This document shows positions 46,246-61,700 of a stretch of DNA of 64,000 bases, in pieces. A program made the position numbers and the translations under genes. The notes beneath the pieces are model-generated. The model was not told the DNA's origin. It worked only from the letters and a program-made list of their open reading frames with translations, and ran no database searches. The stretch lies in the NCBI RefSeq assembly GCF_023898315.1, contig NC_064616.1:541313602-541377601 (forward strand), written 5' to 3'. Source of the stretch: Schistocerca nitens (Eukaryota; Arthropoda; Insecta; Orthoptera; Acrididae). The first letter of the stretch is position 1, and every line of letters begins with the position of its first letter.

Positions 46246-46456
46246 AGCCCGCATCTCGTGGTCGTGTGGTAGCGTTCTCGCATCCCACGCCCGGGTTCCC
46301 GGGTTCGATTCCCGGCGGGGTCAGGGATTTTCTTTGCCTCGTGATGGCTGGGTGTTGTGTGCTGTCCTTAGGTTAGTTAGGTTTAAGTAGTTCTAAGTTC
46401 TAGGGGACTTATGACCACAGCAGTTGAGTCCCATAGTGCTCAGAGCCATTTGAACG
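46246..46456 (+). mobile_element. tRNA-derived SINE, Gly-like head (family B)
   Basis: The head GCCCGCATCTCGTGGTCGTG and box B GGGTTCGATTCCCGGC with a CCC anticodon-like triplet resemble tRNA-Gly. The body and tail are shared with family A (TTCTAAGTTCTAGGGGACTT, GAGCCATTTGAAC). The duplication TAGATTTT is at 46238-46245 and 46457-46464. Confidence 0.92.
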
Positions 46457-46499
46457 TAGATTTTTTTAGATTCAATATACTCAAAGATAACTATAACTT

Positions 46500-46756
46500 A
46501 AAATAAATTCAGCTGAGTTCGTATGTACTTGATTAACAGTTCTGTGGACGTCACTTTGTGAGTCACGATCGCACTAGCGGGGAAATACGTGATAAACTTT
46601 GGGACGAGCAATACTCCCCTCCACTACAGAGTTGTGACACATCGCCAGTGAGTCAGCTGCCGACCATTCAGCAGGGAGCGGAGAGAGTAGAGCTTATTCG
46701 CTTGTCAGTTGCCCTGCAGTGCGTACATCATCGCAGCAAAGGAGTCCTCAGCTAAA
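46500..46756 (+). promoter_or_regulatory. Presumed promoter and 5' UTR of the four-exon gene
   Basis: This stretch is GC-richer than its surroundings and runs to the ATG at 46757. Initiator-like TTGTCAGTTGCC (about 46703) and CCATTCAGCAGG (about 46668) are candidate starts. No TATA box is obvious. AAA directly precedes the ATG, giving A at -3. Confidence 0.45.
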
Positions 46757-46799
46757 ATGAAAGCCTTCAATTGGATCGTCGCCTTTCTTCTTGTCAACA
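46757..46799 (+). CDS. Exon 1: signal peptide
   Basis: The exon runs from the ATG through 14 codons plus one base and ends at ACA|GTAAGT, a near-consensus donor at 46800. The residues MKAFNWIVAFLLVN have a positive start and a hydrophobic core, a textbook signal-peptide start. Confidence 0.72.
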
Positions 46800-49700
46800 G
46801 TAAGTCTCTTTACAACATTACAACTATAATTTATTATTTTCGTTTGTGTGCGGCTGGTCCCGGTGGAGGTTCGAGTCCTCCCTCGGGCATCGGTGTGTGT
46901 GTTGTCCTTAGGATAATAGTGTGCAAGCTTAGGGACTGATGACCTTAGCAGTTAAGTCCCATAAGATTTCACACACATTTCAACATTTGAACATTCCCGT
47001 TTGATGATGTATGTTATAAAGTGTTTGAATTTTGATACGTATACTGGTCCTCGCTCAATATATCTTTGGCTAAAGCTGAGTTTCCTCAATTAGTAGGGCT
47101 GGTTAGCCTTTCGTTTATGAATATGGTATATGTTCTTTCGGACATGTCCAAGAGAACAGATACCATCTTCATATAGTTACGGCTAACTGGCCATTAACCT
47201 TCTTCTTCTGTGCTGGATGCACAGGCCTTGCCCGAACTCTGACGGGACTCGGTAAGATTGTCTGCCTCGAGTAATGAGTGTAATAGGCAGGGGCACTGCG
47301 AATGTAGTGTGTGGACGTTTGGAATGTGGGTCTCACTGGGAACGCGCAAGGGATAAATCCCTGCAGTCGCACTATCCTCTGTGCCTTCGGTGGCTCAGAT
47401 GGATAGAGCGTCTGCCATGTAAGCAGGAGATCCCGGGTTCGAGTTCCGGTCGAGGCACACACTTTCAACTGTTCCCGTTGATGTATATCATGCAAGGGAT
47501 AAATCACTGTTGTCACACTATCCTCCGTGCCCTCGATTTCTCAGATGGATAGAGCGTCTGCCACGTAAACTGGATATCCCTAGCTCGAGTCCCAGTCGAG
47601 GCACACATTTTCAGCTGTCCCCGTTGATGTATATCAACGCCTGTCGATAGCTTTGTGTCTCGAGTTAATTATCATTTCACACATATCTGTAGTCAGAGAT
47701 AAGCCACGCTTGAGGTAGTGTTATGAGCGATGCCACTGGACAGTGGACGACTGAAACGAATTATCTGAAATAATAAATGACGATATACTCTGTGGCAGTC
47801 CGACTCAAGGGTTTGAATTTGGCTAATGTCCGGCAAACGTTGCCATCCATCGTTAACAGTACCAACAGTAAGGTAAAAAGGAGGTGGTGTGGCGGTGTAG
47901 TGCTTTATTTTTTATACTATTAGGTTGTTGCCCTCTTTTTGGACTTCAGAAAGTTCTGAATGCAGATGCAACTGAATACCACTTACAACGTTTTATATTA
48001 CGTAAAGCAGGGGAACAATTTGGGACATTAACCGTTTGTAGCAGCATGACACTGTAAGCTGTCATAAAGCAGCAGCTCTAGGGGTATTGTTTGTGGACAA
48101 TGATGTTCCTGAATTAGACTGGCTTGTTAAAAAACCCATCCTGAACCCAGTGGAATACTTTTGGTATGAGTTATAATGTCGACTTTGCTCCAGACACCAG
48201 TGTGCCGTATAGCCGTGTTCTCTGGTTTCGTGTCTACAGAATGAATGGACTGCCATTCCCCCACACACACTTGGTGGTTGTTCCTCAGCTTTTTGTAATG
48301 TTATTTCGTTCCGAGTCCAGGTTTGATGTGACACTGATGTAATTCCGAAATACTCAGCCTATGAAAATGTGCACCTGTGTTGACTCGTTACTGGACGGTT
48401 CCGAGAAGGAAACCAAGGAAGTACTGCTGTTGGGCAATTAGTCATTAGCAATTCTCTGAATCACTTGTTTATCTCAAGAGGTTCATACCCAAAGGTCACT
48501 TCCTTCAGGAAACACGTTTACCAACTAGAATTATATGGGCTTCCTCTGGGTCCCGCCGAAATACTTCTGAGCATTTTTCAGAGATACTAGCTCCGTGTTT
48601 CAGTACAAGCGACCTACGGGCTCCACAAGCTCATTATGCAATAACCAAATTTTGTTATGTATCTTTTACTCCATCTGCCCATTTACTTGCAGAAGCCAAA
48701 ATTTACTCGCGACATTCACTGTTTACAAGGGTCTAATACCTCTCTCTCCTCATCGTCCGCAGCCACGACCTTCGATTTACTCTCTCGTGACATTTTTGGA
48801 CTACAGAAACCTATTTACATCACTTAGAAACATCAGGTTTTTAAGCTTTAAAATTGGTTTACCGAGGAGACTGCACACAGAAATAAATCAACCTGTCAGA
48901 TAAAAAATACAAGCCGTTTCTAAACTGTAGCCAGAGTTTAATAATATTCTGCGGGTGTTCTTCACAGTAATAGTGCACGACTACAACAGAGAAGATAATG
49001 AATAATACGACACATATGTTAACATATTATAGTTAAAGTCTGTAGCGTCTCATCTCTAATATGTCTTAGATCTCAACCAGTCTAATAATTGAGCATGTTA
49101 GCTATGTGGGGTTATGTAAAAGTACCAAGTGAGAACAAAACATTAACGAAGGTAGCCTAGTCCTATTCTCAAATTTGTTTATAATGTGTCACTTATCTAA
49201 GTTTACCATATGCTGGACTGTGTTGGTCTTGTGTAGTTAAGTGATGTGTTTGTGACATTATGGAATGCTGTTGGATTGAAGGAAGAAGGTAAGATCCTGT
49301 GCTAGCACATACTTTACTACTTTCTCAAGGCATCTAAGATGCAGCTGCACTTAACGTCAAACAATCCTAAAAATATCTGACTTCCTCAACCCATAAGTCA
49401 CTAAGGGTTTGTTTAAAAAAAATTATTGAGGATACTGACGAGCAACATGATGATCAGGAGATGTGTGTCAGTGTAACTGTTCCTCATACCTACAAAATAC
49501 AGTTGGTGAAACTATCTTCAGTCACCAAATTGTAGCAATCTAATCTCGTTCTGGCTGTCACCGTGTTACATTGTTACGTAATTTTCCTACTGGTGGTGGT
49601 ATAGTTAATGTTATAACTCGACTTGGTGAGAAGATTACCGTCGCTTGTCATGTCCAACAGCTCATGCAGGATACTCTCTGTAGTAATTGCTTAACAAATT

Positions 49701-52700
49701 CCTGTGGTCAGCGAAATTACAGGCCCCTGCGAGGTATTGCCGGGTATTAATGATTTGTAGCGGGAGGGTTTAACCACCCGGTAAAGATTTGAACGCAACA
49801 GATAACACGAAATGTTTTGAGAACTACTGCAGAGGGTACCTATGCAGGGCTTAATAGGGAGCATAGAGCCATTATTTCCTTTCATAACCAAGCATTCAAC
49901 TGTGATTCTGACTTTGATTTATTCTTTACGATGAATGGAGGAAATAATTGATGATATTCAATACCGATGGCATTTCAATAACTAGCCGTGTGTCTGTTGG
50001 AAAATACATCATCGCAAATGGGCTATCTAGTTAACATGATTCACTTTCGCCAAGTTATATGGAAAGGGCGAGGGGACCGTGGACCTGGCTTCAATGTAAT
50101 TTTATGCATGCACACAATTATACCTAAACCCATGCTTATTACAATCAATTACTTTAGGTCACGTGGAAAAAGCTCAGCAAAGACACTACAAGCGAACTCG
50201 GTCAGGGCAGAAGAGTATTTGCCCAAATATTTCAATTTTAGTTAAAACGTACGTTGAAGAAAGGTTGTCAAGTGGTGCACTTAACTATGACTGCCAGTTT
50301 TGATTTAATCTTGCTTTCAGAAACAGCACTACATAACTGAGCAGGGGGGAAGAACATATACTATAACGTGGCGGGAAAACTTTGCAAGTCTTTGTTCCAT
50401 CAATGGGCATTGACATCTGAACTTTCCTAGATAAAAGTGTTTAAACAATGTTTTTTACCTAACGCACTTCTTTATAGGCAAATCAAATAGTTATGGGGGG
50501 CACAAGAAACATTAAATATCACATTAATACTACTCCACACACGTGGCCAAGAGCGGATGCCAACAGAAATACAAAAAATACGGACATACAAGATTATTCC
50601 TCATCCGTCTTACACCCACCCACTACCATATGATTATTCACTCGAGTGCTACACGTTTTCACACCGAAACTGCAGTTTACCAATGTGGCGGTTGCTCCAA
50701 TCGACCACGTGACGGGAAAGTAAGTACACAAAGAAAACACATGACAAATAAATAAAAATCCCATAACATAATACTGTAGGAGAAAGACCACATTAAGAAA
50801 ATGGTTGAAATGGCTCTGAGCACTATGGGACTTAATTTCTAAAGTCATCAGTCCCCTAGAACTTAGAACTACTTCAACCTAACTAACCTAAGGACATCAC
50901 ATACATCCATGCCGCAGGCAGGATTCGAACCTGCGACCGTAGCGGTCGCGCGGTTCCAGGCTGTAGCGCCTAGAACCGCTCGGCCACCCCGGCCGGCCAC
51001 TACATTAAAATACAGTAAATGAGTGAACTCGTGTTAAGCCCAGAGCAATAATAGGACCGTGAGCTTAAGGACCATGGTGCGTGGCCTGACCACGGTACAA
51101 ACGCAAAGTTTTTGTGAAATTTGGCTAAATTATGAAAATAAAATACCTGATGGGGGTTTCGTGGTAATACCACACCTGATTGCAACATCAGGACCATATG
51201 AACAAGCAGGTTAGAGAAACTCTAATATCTTTGTTAACATTATCAAAATCGAGAGCTGCATCTCCACTTCTGTCCAGCGTCGCTACCATGGAGCAAGTGG
51301 ACTTGCAGACACCTCGTCTAACCGTTGTTCGTTCAAAAGGTTGTGGAGGAGACGGTTCGCCAACCTAATAAAGCCAACACTCGTGCTTTCGCGACCTCTC
51401 TGACCTGACGTGCACACCATCTTTGTCAAAGTTGTTCGTCGTTTGAGGGTTGGTACTATCCTACCACAGAACCACTCTACTCATGCAATGCTACGACCTC
51501 TGACGAAAGTTTTCTGCTACTTCACATAATATGTCATTCACACAGTCCAAGGTCACACTAGGGAAAGAATGCAAGGAAACGTCGCACAAACGAAATAAAA
51601 AATCAATGAATAAATATATAAACACCGCTTGGTCCATTCTCTACTGCTTGTCACCAAATGATTTACTTCTGCAGAGTAAAAACACCCTCGCTACAATTCT
51701 CCTCTATCGGAATTTATTGAGAAAAATATGGAACGGGACAACAAGTTCCGTTTCAACATCGTCAGACTATTTAGCAACCAAGATGACGAATTCATGTTGA
51801 CTTACAGCAATCTTACAACAAATTTCCAATCTTAAAGAAGGTCAGCACAAACGAATCGCAGGAAACGTTACAACATTTTTATAACAGCAATGTTGTTCGC
51901 AATATGTACGAATGTCAAGGCAGACCACTGAAAGTTATGAGAAACATCCAAACAAAATTTAATTTAGCCATTGAGATATATTTGTATATTTATCCCAAGG
52001 AACACATACCTTGGTTGGAAAATTACAGAGAAGATTATTGATTGTCCCTTCGATTACCAATACTGCGTTTTTCATCTAAAAACTTTTCCAAAAGATCTGT
52101 ATAGACCAGATTTCATAAGTACAATTTCCATTACTGCTAGAGGGACAATACATTCATACTTAAACACTTTCTGTTTCCCTTTAGCATCCTCATTTCTGTA
52201 TATGCACCACGTTTCAGCAGGAGGACACAAGCAGTGACCTAGTAGCCGTTAGTAGAAATTGTGTGAAAATCCATAGCCAACACTACTCTCATCATATTGT
52301 GCAAATCATTGCAGTTGTTACGTCCTTCTCACTGTACTGAATTTGTCCTAACTACAACACGCATTTTATTGTGTTGTACCCAAACATACGTCTTTAAAAT
52401 AAAATATATATTTGCTGTACAATCTATTACCTTTGTTTACACTCATGTTAAAAAATTCTTCTGGTTTCATTATTCTTCAGGAAGTAAATCCAAATCTTGC
52501 TTTGTTACGCCAACCAAAACCACGGAAATTATGGTTATTTACAAAACACTTCGCAACAGTCTCAGAAACAAGATCGGAGAACAAATAGGCCTTTCGCTAT
52601 AAAGCATGGAAAACCACAGACACCCTTATAGAGCAGATAGTTACCAATATAATACCTGCCAGAGTAGTCAACGAAATTCGTGAGAAGGCAAACTGTAAAT

Positions 52701-55700
52701 GTATAAGGCAAAGATGATAAAAACAATTGTAAATCGTTCAACACACATACAGATGAGAAAAAGTCAGAAAATGTTTTGCTATTTCAAAAGTAACTGACAT
52801 TGATGTTAATATATTTATCCCAAAGTGAGACAAAATATTCAATGCTTTCATGGGAAAAGGTTTGCGGTGGCCTACGGATGCATGACTACCTATGCGTGTA
52901 CTTCTTCGACCGAAGCATATCGACGGCCACGACTGTCATTTTTCACGCCCCAAAAAATATGTAAATTGCATGAGGGAAAATGGGGTCTGTGTGGAGGATG
53001 TGGAAGAGCTCCCCAACGAAACATATGCAGCATACGCGGAACAGTCATTACAACACGCAGCCGGGCTCACAATATTCTTACATGCCTTTTCTTTTACTGC
53101 ACCTTATACACCTTAATTATCATGAGTGTCCATAGATTTCAATGAAATTAAGAATAAAGCTTTTTTTCATTAACTGCTCTGAGGTCACTTAAAATATTCG
53201 AAAGTCACATGGATACTTTATAACACTAGCCTGCCGTTACTCAAGCTAATGTTACCTTCTGAAAGGGTTTTGAAATTCTGACCGCATGTGTGTCTAACAG
53301 ATAAAGATGTCGAACTGTAATTTTGAATATTTTGCAGTTAACAGAAAAGTGAAACAGGCTCTAAGTTTGGGGTTTAATGAAAGTAGTAAAATGCATATGT
53401 GAATGAAAAACGCTTGATCGTCAGCCTCATTAGGCCCATTGATTTGGATATATAAGTTTAAGAAAATTGACTATCAGTTATTGAAATTACTTTCATTAAT
53501 ATTCACTTTGAATAGCACACAGGATCAAACGGACACAGGGCACTCTGAGTTGCGGGTAGCAGCAGTCATCAATAATGCACATACTAGTAATTATAGAAAG
53601 CAAACTCGTACCAAACTCACACTAATAAGAGCCGTACTCAAATGTTGTTACTTGGATCAGTACTGAAATGTTAGAGCCACAAGTACAGTACTAAAATTGG
53701 CCAGGAGGGGCTTCTGACTTAACTGACATATAAATACCACAATTAAAATAAATTATAACACAAACACACTGTTTATACTCCCAAATACAGATTTCATTAG
53801 TAGTAATAATAGTCCATTTATCTTTTGAATATGTGAAGAATATGATGGGGATCCATAAAATAGTATGGTGTGACCAGTAAAGCTCTAAGACTACTTCAGT
53901 AGCATAGTATAATTTAAACAAAATTAACTTTCAACATCACTTGGAATAGTTTATATTTTTACTTTTTGACTTTTCAAGTCAAATTATTCAACGCTGAGCT
54001 CAATTAACTTAAAAAAAATCGTTCACGACGATAATCAAGCCAAATTATGTTTCAAATAAGTTTAACTTATGTACTGTTTTCATTATATGTGAAGTAGGTA
54101 TTTTAGACAGAACATTTACACAGTCTGGCACCGAATTTTTGCAAAACAATACCTTGCAATAAATTGAGAGCTCTTTAGCAAAATTATAACTAACTTCTAC
54201 TTTTGCTAAGTCTTGCACATTTCACCAACATCACTAAATCACTAGTTCATTTGAAACATGATACTCGGTTTTATAAATACTTTGGAGGAGACCCTGCATA
54301 GGTACATGATCAGAGTGGAAGGTATGGTTGTAAACACAGGCTTATAGCGCTTGGATTATTATTAAAATCACTCACGGAAATTAACTGGTCCATGCATTGT
54401 CACATATCTGTATGTGTGAAGTTGGTGGAGCAGTGGCGAAGTGGTGGTCGCGAACGACATGGCGGCTAACTGTACTCACAGTACTTGATGTTTGAATGCT
54501 CTATAAAATTTCTACTTGGCGACAGATATTTAACGTGTAAGAGCAATTCCTTATTGACGAGAGTACCATGCAACGGCCAAATCCATACCCGAGGCCAAGG
54601 TCCTTGCAAAGCGGCTTCCAACTGCCTCCCTTGGCACCGTCGATGTGTACCGAGCAATGGCTAGTCATTGATTGCGTACCGTTCACACCAAGGATCTGCC
54701 CAGTTCGACAGCCAAAACCAACTTTTACATTGCGCCAAGCTACTTCCGTTGCGGAGGGACTTCCTACATCTTTTATATTTTACAATACAAGTGCCCTAAG
54801 CATAAACAACTTTCCCATAAAATTGTTTTTCTTTTAAATATACACATATTATAAAATGTAATTATTTGAAATATCATGTAGCTTTTTCCATACATACCTG
54901 ACAGACGGTCCGCATCTCGTGGTCGTGCGCTAGCGTTCTCGCTTCCCACGCCCGGGTTCCCGGGTTCGATTCCCGGCGGCGTCTCCGATTTTCTCTGCCT
55001 CGTGATGACTGGGTGTTGTGTGCTGTCCTTAGGTTAGTTAGGCTTAAGTAGTTCTAAGTTCTAGGGGACTGATGACCATAGATGTTAAGTCCCATAGTGC
55101 TCAGAGCCATTTGAACCATTTGAACCGGACAGACTTTAAATATCCTGTCACGAATCAATGACATTAGCTAACAAAGAATAAACACTTCATAATTACAGGT
55201 ACAATGTTACATAATGTAAACCCACTTCTAATCGATATAAGTGTTACAACTTTTAGTTTCATGGCAGATTTAATATTTCTCCGAAGACCTTCTTCTCATT
55301 TGTAAATGTGATGCCATATGAAGTCACTGTTTTACACAGTGGGTATTACGTAACTTACGTCTCTTATGACTTCCAATATGACACCGTAGCAGTAGGTTTG
55401 AAATACGTGTAGAAACTTTGGGGAGATTATGCTCACATTAACACGAGTGATAGGTATAAAATTACAACGAGAAATGTTTGCTTTACTAACTAGATATAAA
55501 AACGTGACAAAGAACTGCAGATTTTATTTTGTTCTTACAATACAATGACCACTAGACCAGTAGACCCGTTCAGCAGTAATGGTGAATGACAAAAAATATT
55601 ACAAAGTCCTACACGTATTACCTGCATAGAGTTATAGGTGATTTCTTTGGCATTATTTGACTTTTCACTTAACTAACACGATTGATTTTCACTAGGTAAG

Positions 55701-58700
55701 GATAACGTCGGAGAAATATCAGGTAAAGCCAAAATACTTTTTACAAATGTAGCTCTATTAATGCACGGTATTATGGCAATGCTATAAATGGCTGAATAGT
55801 ATTCTTTTGTTTTGTTTCCAGCACTCCGAGGTGCAGAACAGTTCCCTATCATTGACGATACTGCTCCATATTTTGATGACTTCCCAGGTGGCGAGTCCAC
55901 AGATGCAGTTCCATTGTGAGTATTCTCATGGTAGCACTCATCGCTGGCGCAGTTCTGAATACGTTCGAGCAAGCCCTGCATTCAATGTGCCGTCATATGT
56001 TCTATGAGAGAATTTAGCCATGGGTACAGGCGAGGTACTGGGCTATTCTTTTGAGTTCCTACTGTAGATGGTATGATTCACTTCCAAGCAGCACATGTTA
56101 ACGAAAACACATTTGTCTGTTTTAGCGATTTGGTAGAATCCGTGCAAGTAGTAGGAAGTAAACGAGTTTGTCCAACGATTAAGGGCAATATTCGATGTCA
56201 TATGACTCCTCAAACATGTACACCAATTATAAAATGAATTAGGTACACATCTGTAGTATCGTATCGCACAAAATTTTGCCCTGCGCAAAAAATCGCTTTG
56301 TCGATCTACATATACATGGTGTCCTAAAAACGTTGCGACAAATTTCGAATGGTTGTAGAGAGTGGTTTGACGAACAAATTGATGATGGGCACTCGTATCA
56401 GGAAAGTCACTCAACGACGCTACAGAGAGTCGAAGTTATACGTGCCGGCGGCTGCCACTAGACCAGCCGTGGCCAGCAAACATGACTTTGTTCGCTGACG
56501 GACCATAGTCGGCATGTCTCGCAATTTTGTTTGCCATTCAGTTATCGCGGATCATTGTCACTATGACCTGTAGAGAAGATGGAGGTAGCTACTGCGAATA
56601 CAGGACTTATTTCCTGTGAATGCGATTGTATTCTGCCTTGGTAGATGAAGTTTCGGACACTGATTTCCATCTGAACTTTATTTCTGCACAGTATACCAAA
56701 AAGATTTGAAAGTTTAGAGGGTTCTGGGAGAAAAATATACTACCGATGGAAACCCGTGTTCAAATGCGTTTTCTACCAGAGAAACACAACAATCCATCAG
56801 TAGGAGATAAGGCCTTTCTACGCACCAGCTAGCTATGCCTTGTACACTGGTTATTGTGACAGTCAAAGAACATTGCGAGATGTTCCGCCTAGAGTCCGTC
56901 AGCGTACTTGGCGTCTGCTGCCGAAAGGGAGGTTCCGGTGCATGTAACTTCGATGCCCTGTAACGCTGTTGGACGACGTTTCCGGACACGGGTTCCTGTC
57001 CTCGATTTGTTCCTCAAGAAAACCTCTGCTACCCGCCGAATTCTGTCGCAATATTTCTGGACATCATTACTCTGCAAACCCCTGTGAAGTGCATGGGAGA
57101 TGGTACGTCCCACTGTATCAGTTATTAAGACTTTCTCTCATTCTATTCACGTATGGGAAGCATAATTACTTAAACGTTTCTTTACGTTGGGTAATTGGTC
57201 TGTTCTTGTCTTTACGACGAATATTGGAGCCATACGTAAGATCCTGTAATATATTTCTAAATTAATTACTTAAAGTTGGTTCTAGAAATTTTATAAATAG
57301 CATTCCGCAGTTCTCAACAGGAAATAAATTAATTGGTGCTCTTCACAGATATCTAGAATACATTAGCATAGACTCATTAAGTCATGTTCACGATAAACCT
57401 TATGGTTTCGAACGTGTCAACTGAGCAAGCAGTAAAAAATTTATTTCATTACATGCTGTTGTTTACAGGTATTTTTCGCATAAATTACTAATTATTGACA
57501 TTTTTTGTCTATGAAACAACATATTTCCATTGGTGTACCAACAAAGAGTTTTATAGCTCTATATTTCACCACTACCAGTGCCGAAGTCACAGACTGTCCA
57601 GATTGTGCAGATCAGTATTGTTCTTCTAGTGTTGTAGTTATGAATGTGTCTGCCACTCCCAAATTTATGTGGACTGTTGATAAGTTACATAAGTAAATGA
57701 AAGTAGAATGAGCTTGAGGTTAATATTCGCAGCTTCTTAAAGGGATGCCAGCAAAAAGAGAAGGTTACCTTCAACATAATTGTAGATTATGATATAAGGA
57801 GGGTCCCTGTTCGATGTTTATTGACATTTGTGGAGTCACTCTTCGCACAGAGGGGCCTAACAGCGACATATTTCAACACATCTTGGAAAACATCTTGAAT
57901 TAATTACGCATTCCATAGTAAATAGTACATTTTACTGGCCCACAAACTCTTATTGTTTTGTAGGTGACCTTAATGACCCAACAGGAAACTTTAATTTTCA
58001 GAGACATGTTGTAGCGCAGTCTGAAACACTGCGTTGACGAACAGCAGCTGTATTCGATTAAGAATTAAATCGAAAACTGTGGGCTCGGGATTAGCCGAGC
58101 GGTCTCAGGCGCTGCAGTCATGGACTGTGCGGCTGGTCCCGGCGGAGGTTCGAGTCCTCCCTCGGCCATGGGTGTGTGTGTTTGTCCTTAGGATAATTTA
58201 GCTTAAGTAGTGTGTAGGCTTAGCGACTGATAACCTTAGCAGTTGAGTCCCGTAAGATCTCACACACATTTGAACTTTTTTTTTCCAAAACTGTGATTAT
58301 GGTTCTGAATCTGCTGCAGAATACTTCAAAAGGAATAAAAATTTGTGCCGGACCTGGCCTCGAGCTGGGATTGAAGACACCAGGGCACGAGGAAAAATGG
58401 AGATTTCGGCCGCTCGTTCGGGCGTTAGCCGAAGTAGCTAAGGCAAATGCTGGCGAGAAGGGGGAATACGGGCTGTAGTCCCAGTCTGTCATCAATTTCC
58501 ATGTCTTCTGAAATATTCTACAACTGATGCGGAATGACAATTATAATTTGAGACCTGACTCTTTTAGGATTGTAATAATATTCCATATTACAGAGGAGAG
58601 AGTACTATCACTTTTAATTTCACTTAAAACATTCTGTATCGTTCCCTTAATTTGTATTTGCTTTCTCTACTGAACTGTTTCCGATAGTTATTCAAAAGTA

Positions 58701-61700
58701 ATGATTAAAAATATCTGCTACACAGGAACTGTCTTTTAAGAAAAATGATATCATGTGCAATGGGTTCCTTCCATGTCTCTTTTAACAATATTCCATACAA
58801 ATCTGTTTTTATTGTTTCGTCAGACAATATCAGACAGCAGACAAATACTCTAGCATTTTAATACAACTTTTCTTAAAATAATACAGAACTGTTTACAACA
58901 TCAATTTCTTTTAGGAACATTATCAGTTCTTCCTATTTTTTCATTTGGAACATACTATGATACCTGTAATACTATGAGGTTTCTGTAATGACTTCTCAAT
59001 ATTGCGTTTAATTATCTTTCCACGAAAACTAAACTCAGAATTGGAAACAGATTTATTAAGAAATATTTCCTATTTAATCTAGCATTAGGCTCATTGCAGA
59101 CATCACTCCAGGTAATATTTTTTAATTTCTTTAAAATATTCACTTGTTTTGTCATGAATTATCCTGTTTCTTAATTGCATTTGGAGGTATGTTATGTAAT
59201 GAGAGTCACTGCACATCGTAATCTGATAATCCGCTTACCACTTAAATTCCACTTGTTGTGTGAATACATTATCTGTAAGGGTATTATTATCTTTAGCAAG
59301 TCGAGCAGGGAAATTTATAAGTAATTTACAAGTGGTGGTAAGCACCACTAGATCACTTTCCGTGTCAGATTCCCTCGAGAAATCGACTTTAAAGTCACAA
59401 CAATTCAATAATACCGCCATTCTGTATGACAAACATCACAACGAGCCATCAAAAACTTTTATCGATATTTCGCAGTTACGCAGACAAACACAAATACATC
59501 ATTTCCCAACATTAACTCACAAGAACATATTTCTGTACACTGATCTATACGTATTTCAGCCCGCATTTCGTGGTCGTGCGGTAGCGTTCTCGCTTCCCAC
59601 GCCCGGGTTCCCGGGTTCGATTCCCGGCGGGGTCAGGGATTTTCTCTGCCTCGTGATGGCTGGGTGTTGTGTGCTGTCCTTAGGTTGAAGAAGTTCTAAG
59701 TTCTAGGGGACTGATGACCATAGATGTTAAGTCCCATAGTGCTCAGAGCCATTTGAACCATATACGTTTGTCATTTATTGCTAAATTTATTATTTATATT
59801 TCTGTTTTATGAATGTGACAGCTCTTCCTCTACCGATACTGTATCTACGTTAGTGTGCAGCTAATTTATAACTACTTACGTACAAATTTTCTGTCCATGT
59901 CATTATATAGTTTTGAGACGAATGACAACAATTTCTTTCCAAGTAATAACACCATCCATACACCGTAACAAATCATTTTCTCTGTTTTTTTTATCCCCTT
60001 GTATTCTGATGATGCAGACTGATTTTACCTATTTTTATAATATTAACTGACAGTATCTATCGATTTAATTCAGATTACTACTGTCTGTATTATCGCTGTT
60101 GTTGACCTAAGCCTGTTGTGTCACATCTTCCTACAGCAAGTACTGGAACAGCACTAATACAATACTCGACATCCGTCTAAAGGAGCATCGTCAGCACCAC
60201 GTTTACTCACGTAAGAGTAGAGAAAACATGGGACAGATCGTGGTACCACAAAACGTCCACAAAAGCCGCATTTCTGTGCTCAGCAGCTGCCTCGATTTTG
60301 TCTCGGTCACCTCTATTATGAATTTTCCGCTTTTAACCTGAGAGGCACCCACATGCCTTGCTCATACTGTGGCATCAAGCAGTCAGGCCTGCAAGATGAG
60401 TGGTCTGCCAAGCGAGTGGATTAATTCTTATCTGTCGAGTAACATGAACTCTAGTACTCACAATAAAGTTACAAATTATCCTCCTGTATGAATAATGCGC
60501 AACGGAAACACACATCTGACTATCAGTACTTTACAGAACTCTGACTGTTCACTACGCACTGGCAATACCACATTTTCTTTTTTTATTTAACGGCTTTTAT
60601 CAACACGTGGCCATCGCACTGAATATGAGTGGCGCACACATTATAAATTCTGGATATCATGACAACATACAATTCGAAGGAAAAAGCCACCAATCTTTTT
60701 CTTTTCACTATCTTATTTATTCCGATAAATTCTATAACCTAAACACACAAATTCTATAACCTACAACAATAACACATGAGAAATTCCGCCCAGTGGGCAT
60801 GGCTTTACATTGGTGATTCTCTATCTTATGGTCTCGTAATTATTCAACGCTACAGTGCACTTTCTGGATAGGATGGTGGATCTTTTTGCTATATCTCACA
60901 CTTCGACTCTTACAACCATCATCACGAAACTTTCCTCCACACCGAGCGGTACAAAAGGAACACACATAACCCACTACCTCTGCAACTACCTAGCTACTCT
61001 CCCATGCAAACCACACATACCCAAATTACATGACATACACCACACTACAACATGGAATTCAACACAATAAATAGTCACAACACTATCACTTTCAGCTTTC
61101 CCACTTCAATTAGTATTTATCCCAGTTTCACACGACACTGCCCCACTTCGTAATTCTTCTTTCCTACTATAAACTCTAGAGATATATGCAAGTCTTCCTG
61201 TGCAATGCAAGCCAAGTGGGGTTGCTGGATAGACGGCTGACTCACCTTGCTTCTCTCTCAGAGTATTATAGTTTGAATCAAGCGTCACACGGAACCATAA
61301 CATGCAAAGTAATGTTAAGAGCATATTCATCACACACGCGAGTCCTCAACTGATACCATGGACGAGTACTTCTCTTTATCCTTTGTCTCATACACAGATT
61401 GAGACTCACACAGTACTCACCACGTGGAAGTACTCGTCTCTAATTTCAAGTCCTGCACACGCCATACCTTAAATATTTCAACTTATAGTACACACGCTAG
61501 TAATTCAGCTTAACTTAAGCACACAGAAGTATTTCAACTTATTGCTACACGTGGTTTCATTGTGACCGTTGGTCACTTCCGAAGATTACTACGAACCCAT
61601 TAATATTACCTGCCTGACATTTAATTCTCCCCACAAAAGTTCCTGAAATAGAGAATTTATTATTTCAAACTACTCTTAAATATTCCGCATGCATACCATG

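Noticed and set aside
46246-46330. A tRNA-Gly gene (also at 54907 and 59555)
   Set aside because: Acceptor ends do not pair well, and each copy continues into the same SINE body with flanking target duplications.
47169-47516. A 115-codon minus-strand frame
   Set aside because: It lies entirely within the tRNA-Thr-headed SINE and reads through its tRNA-like part.
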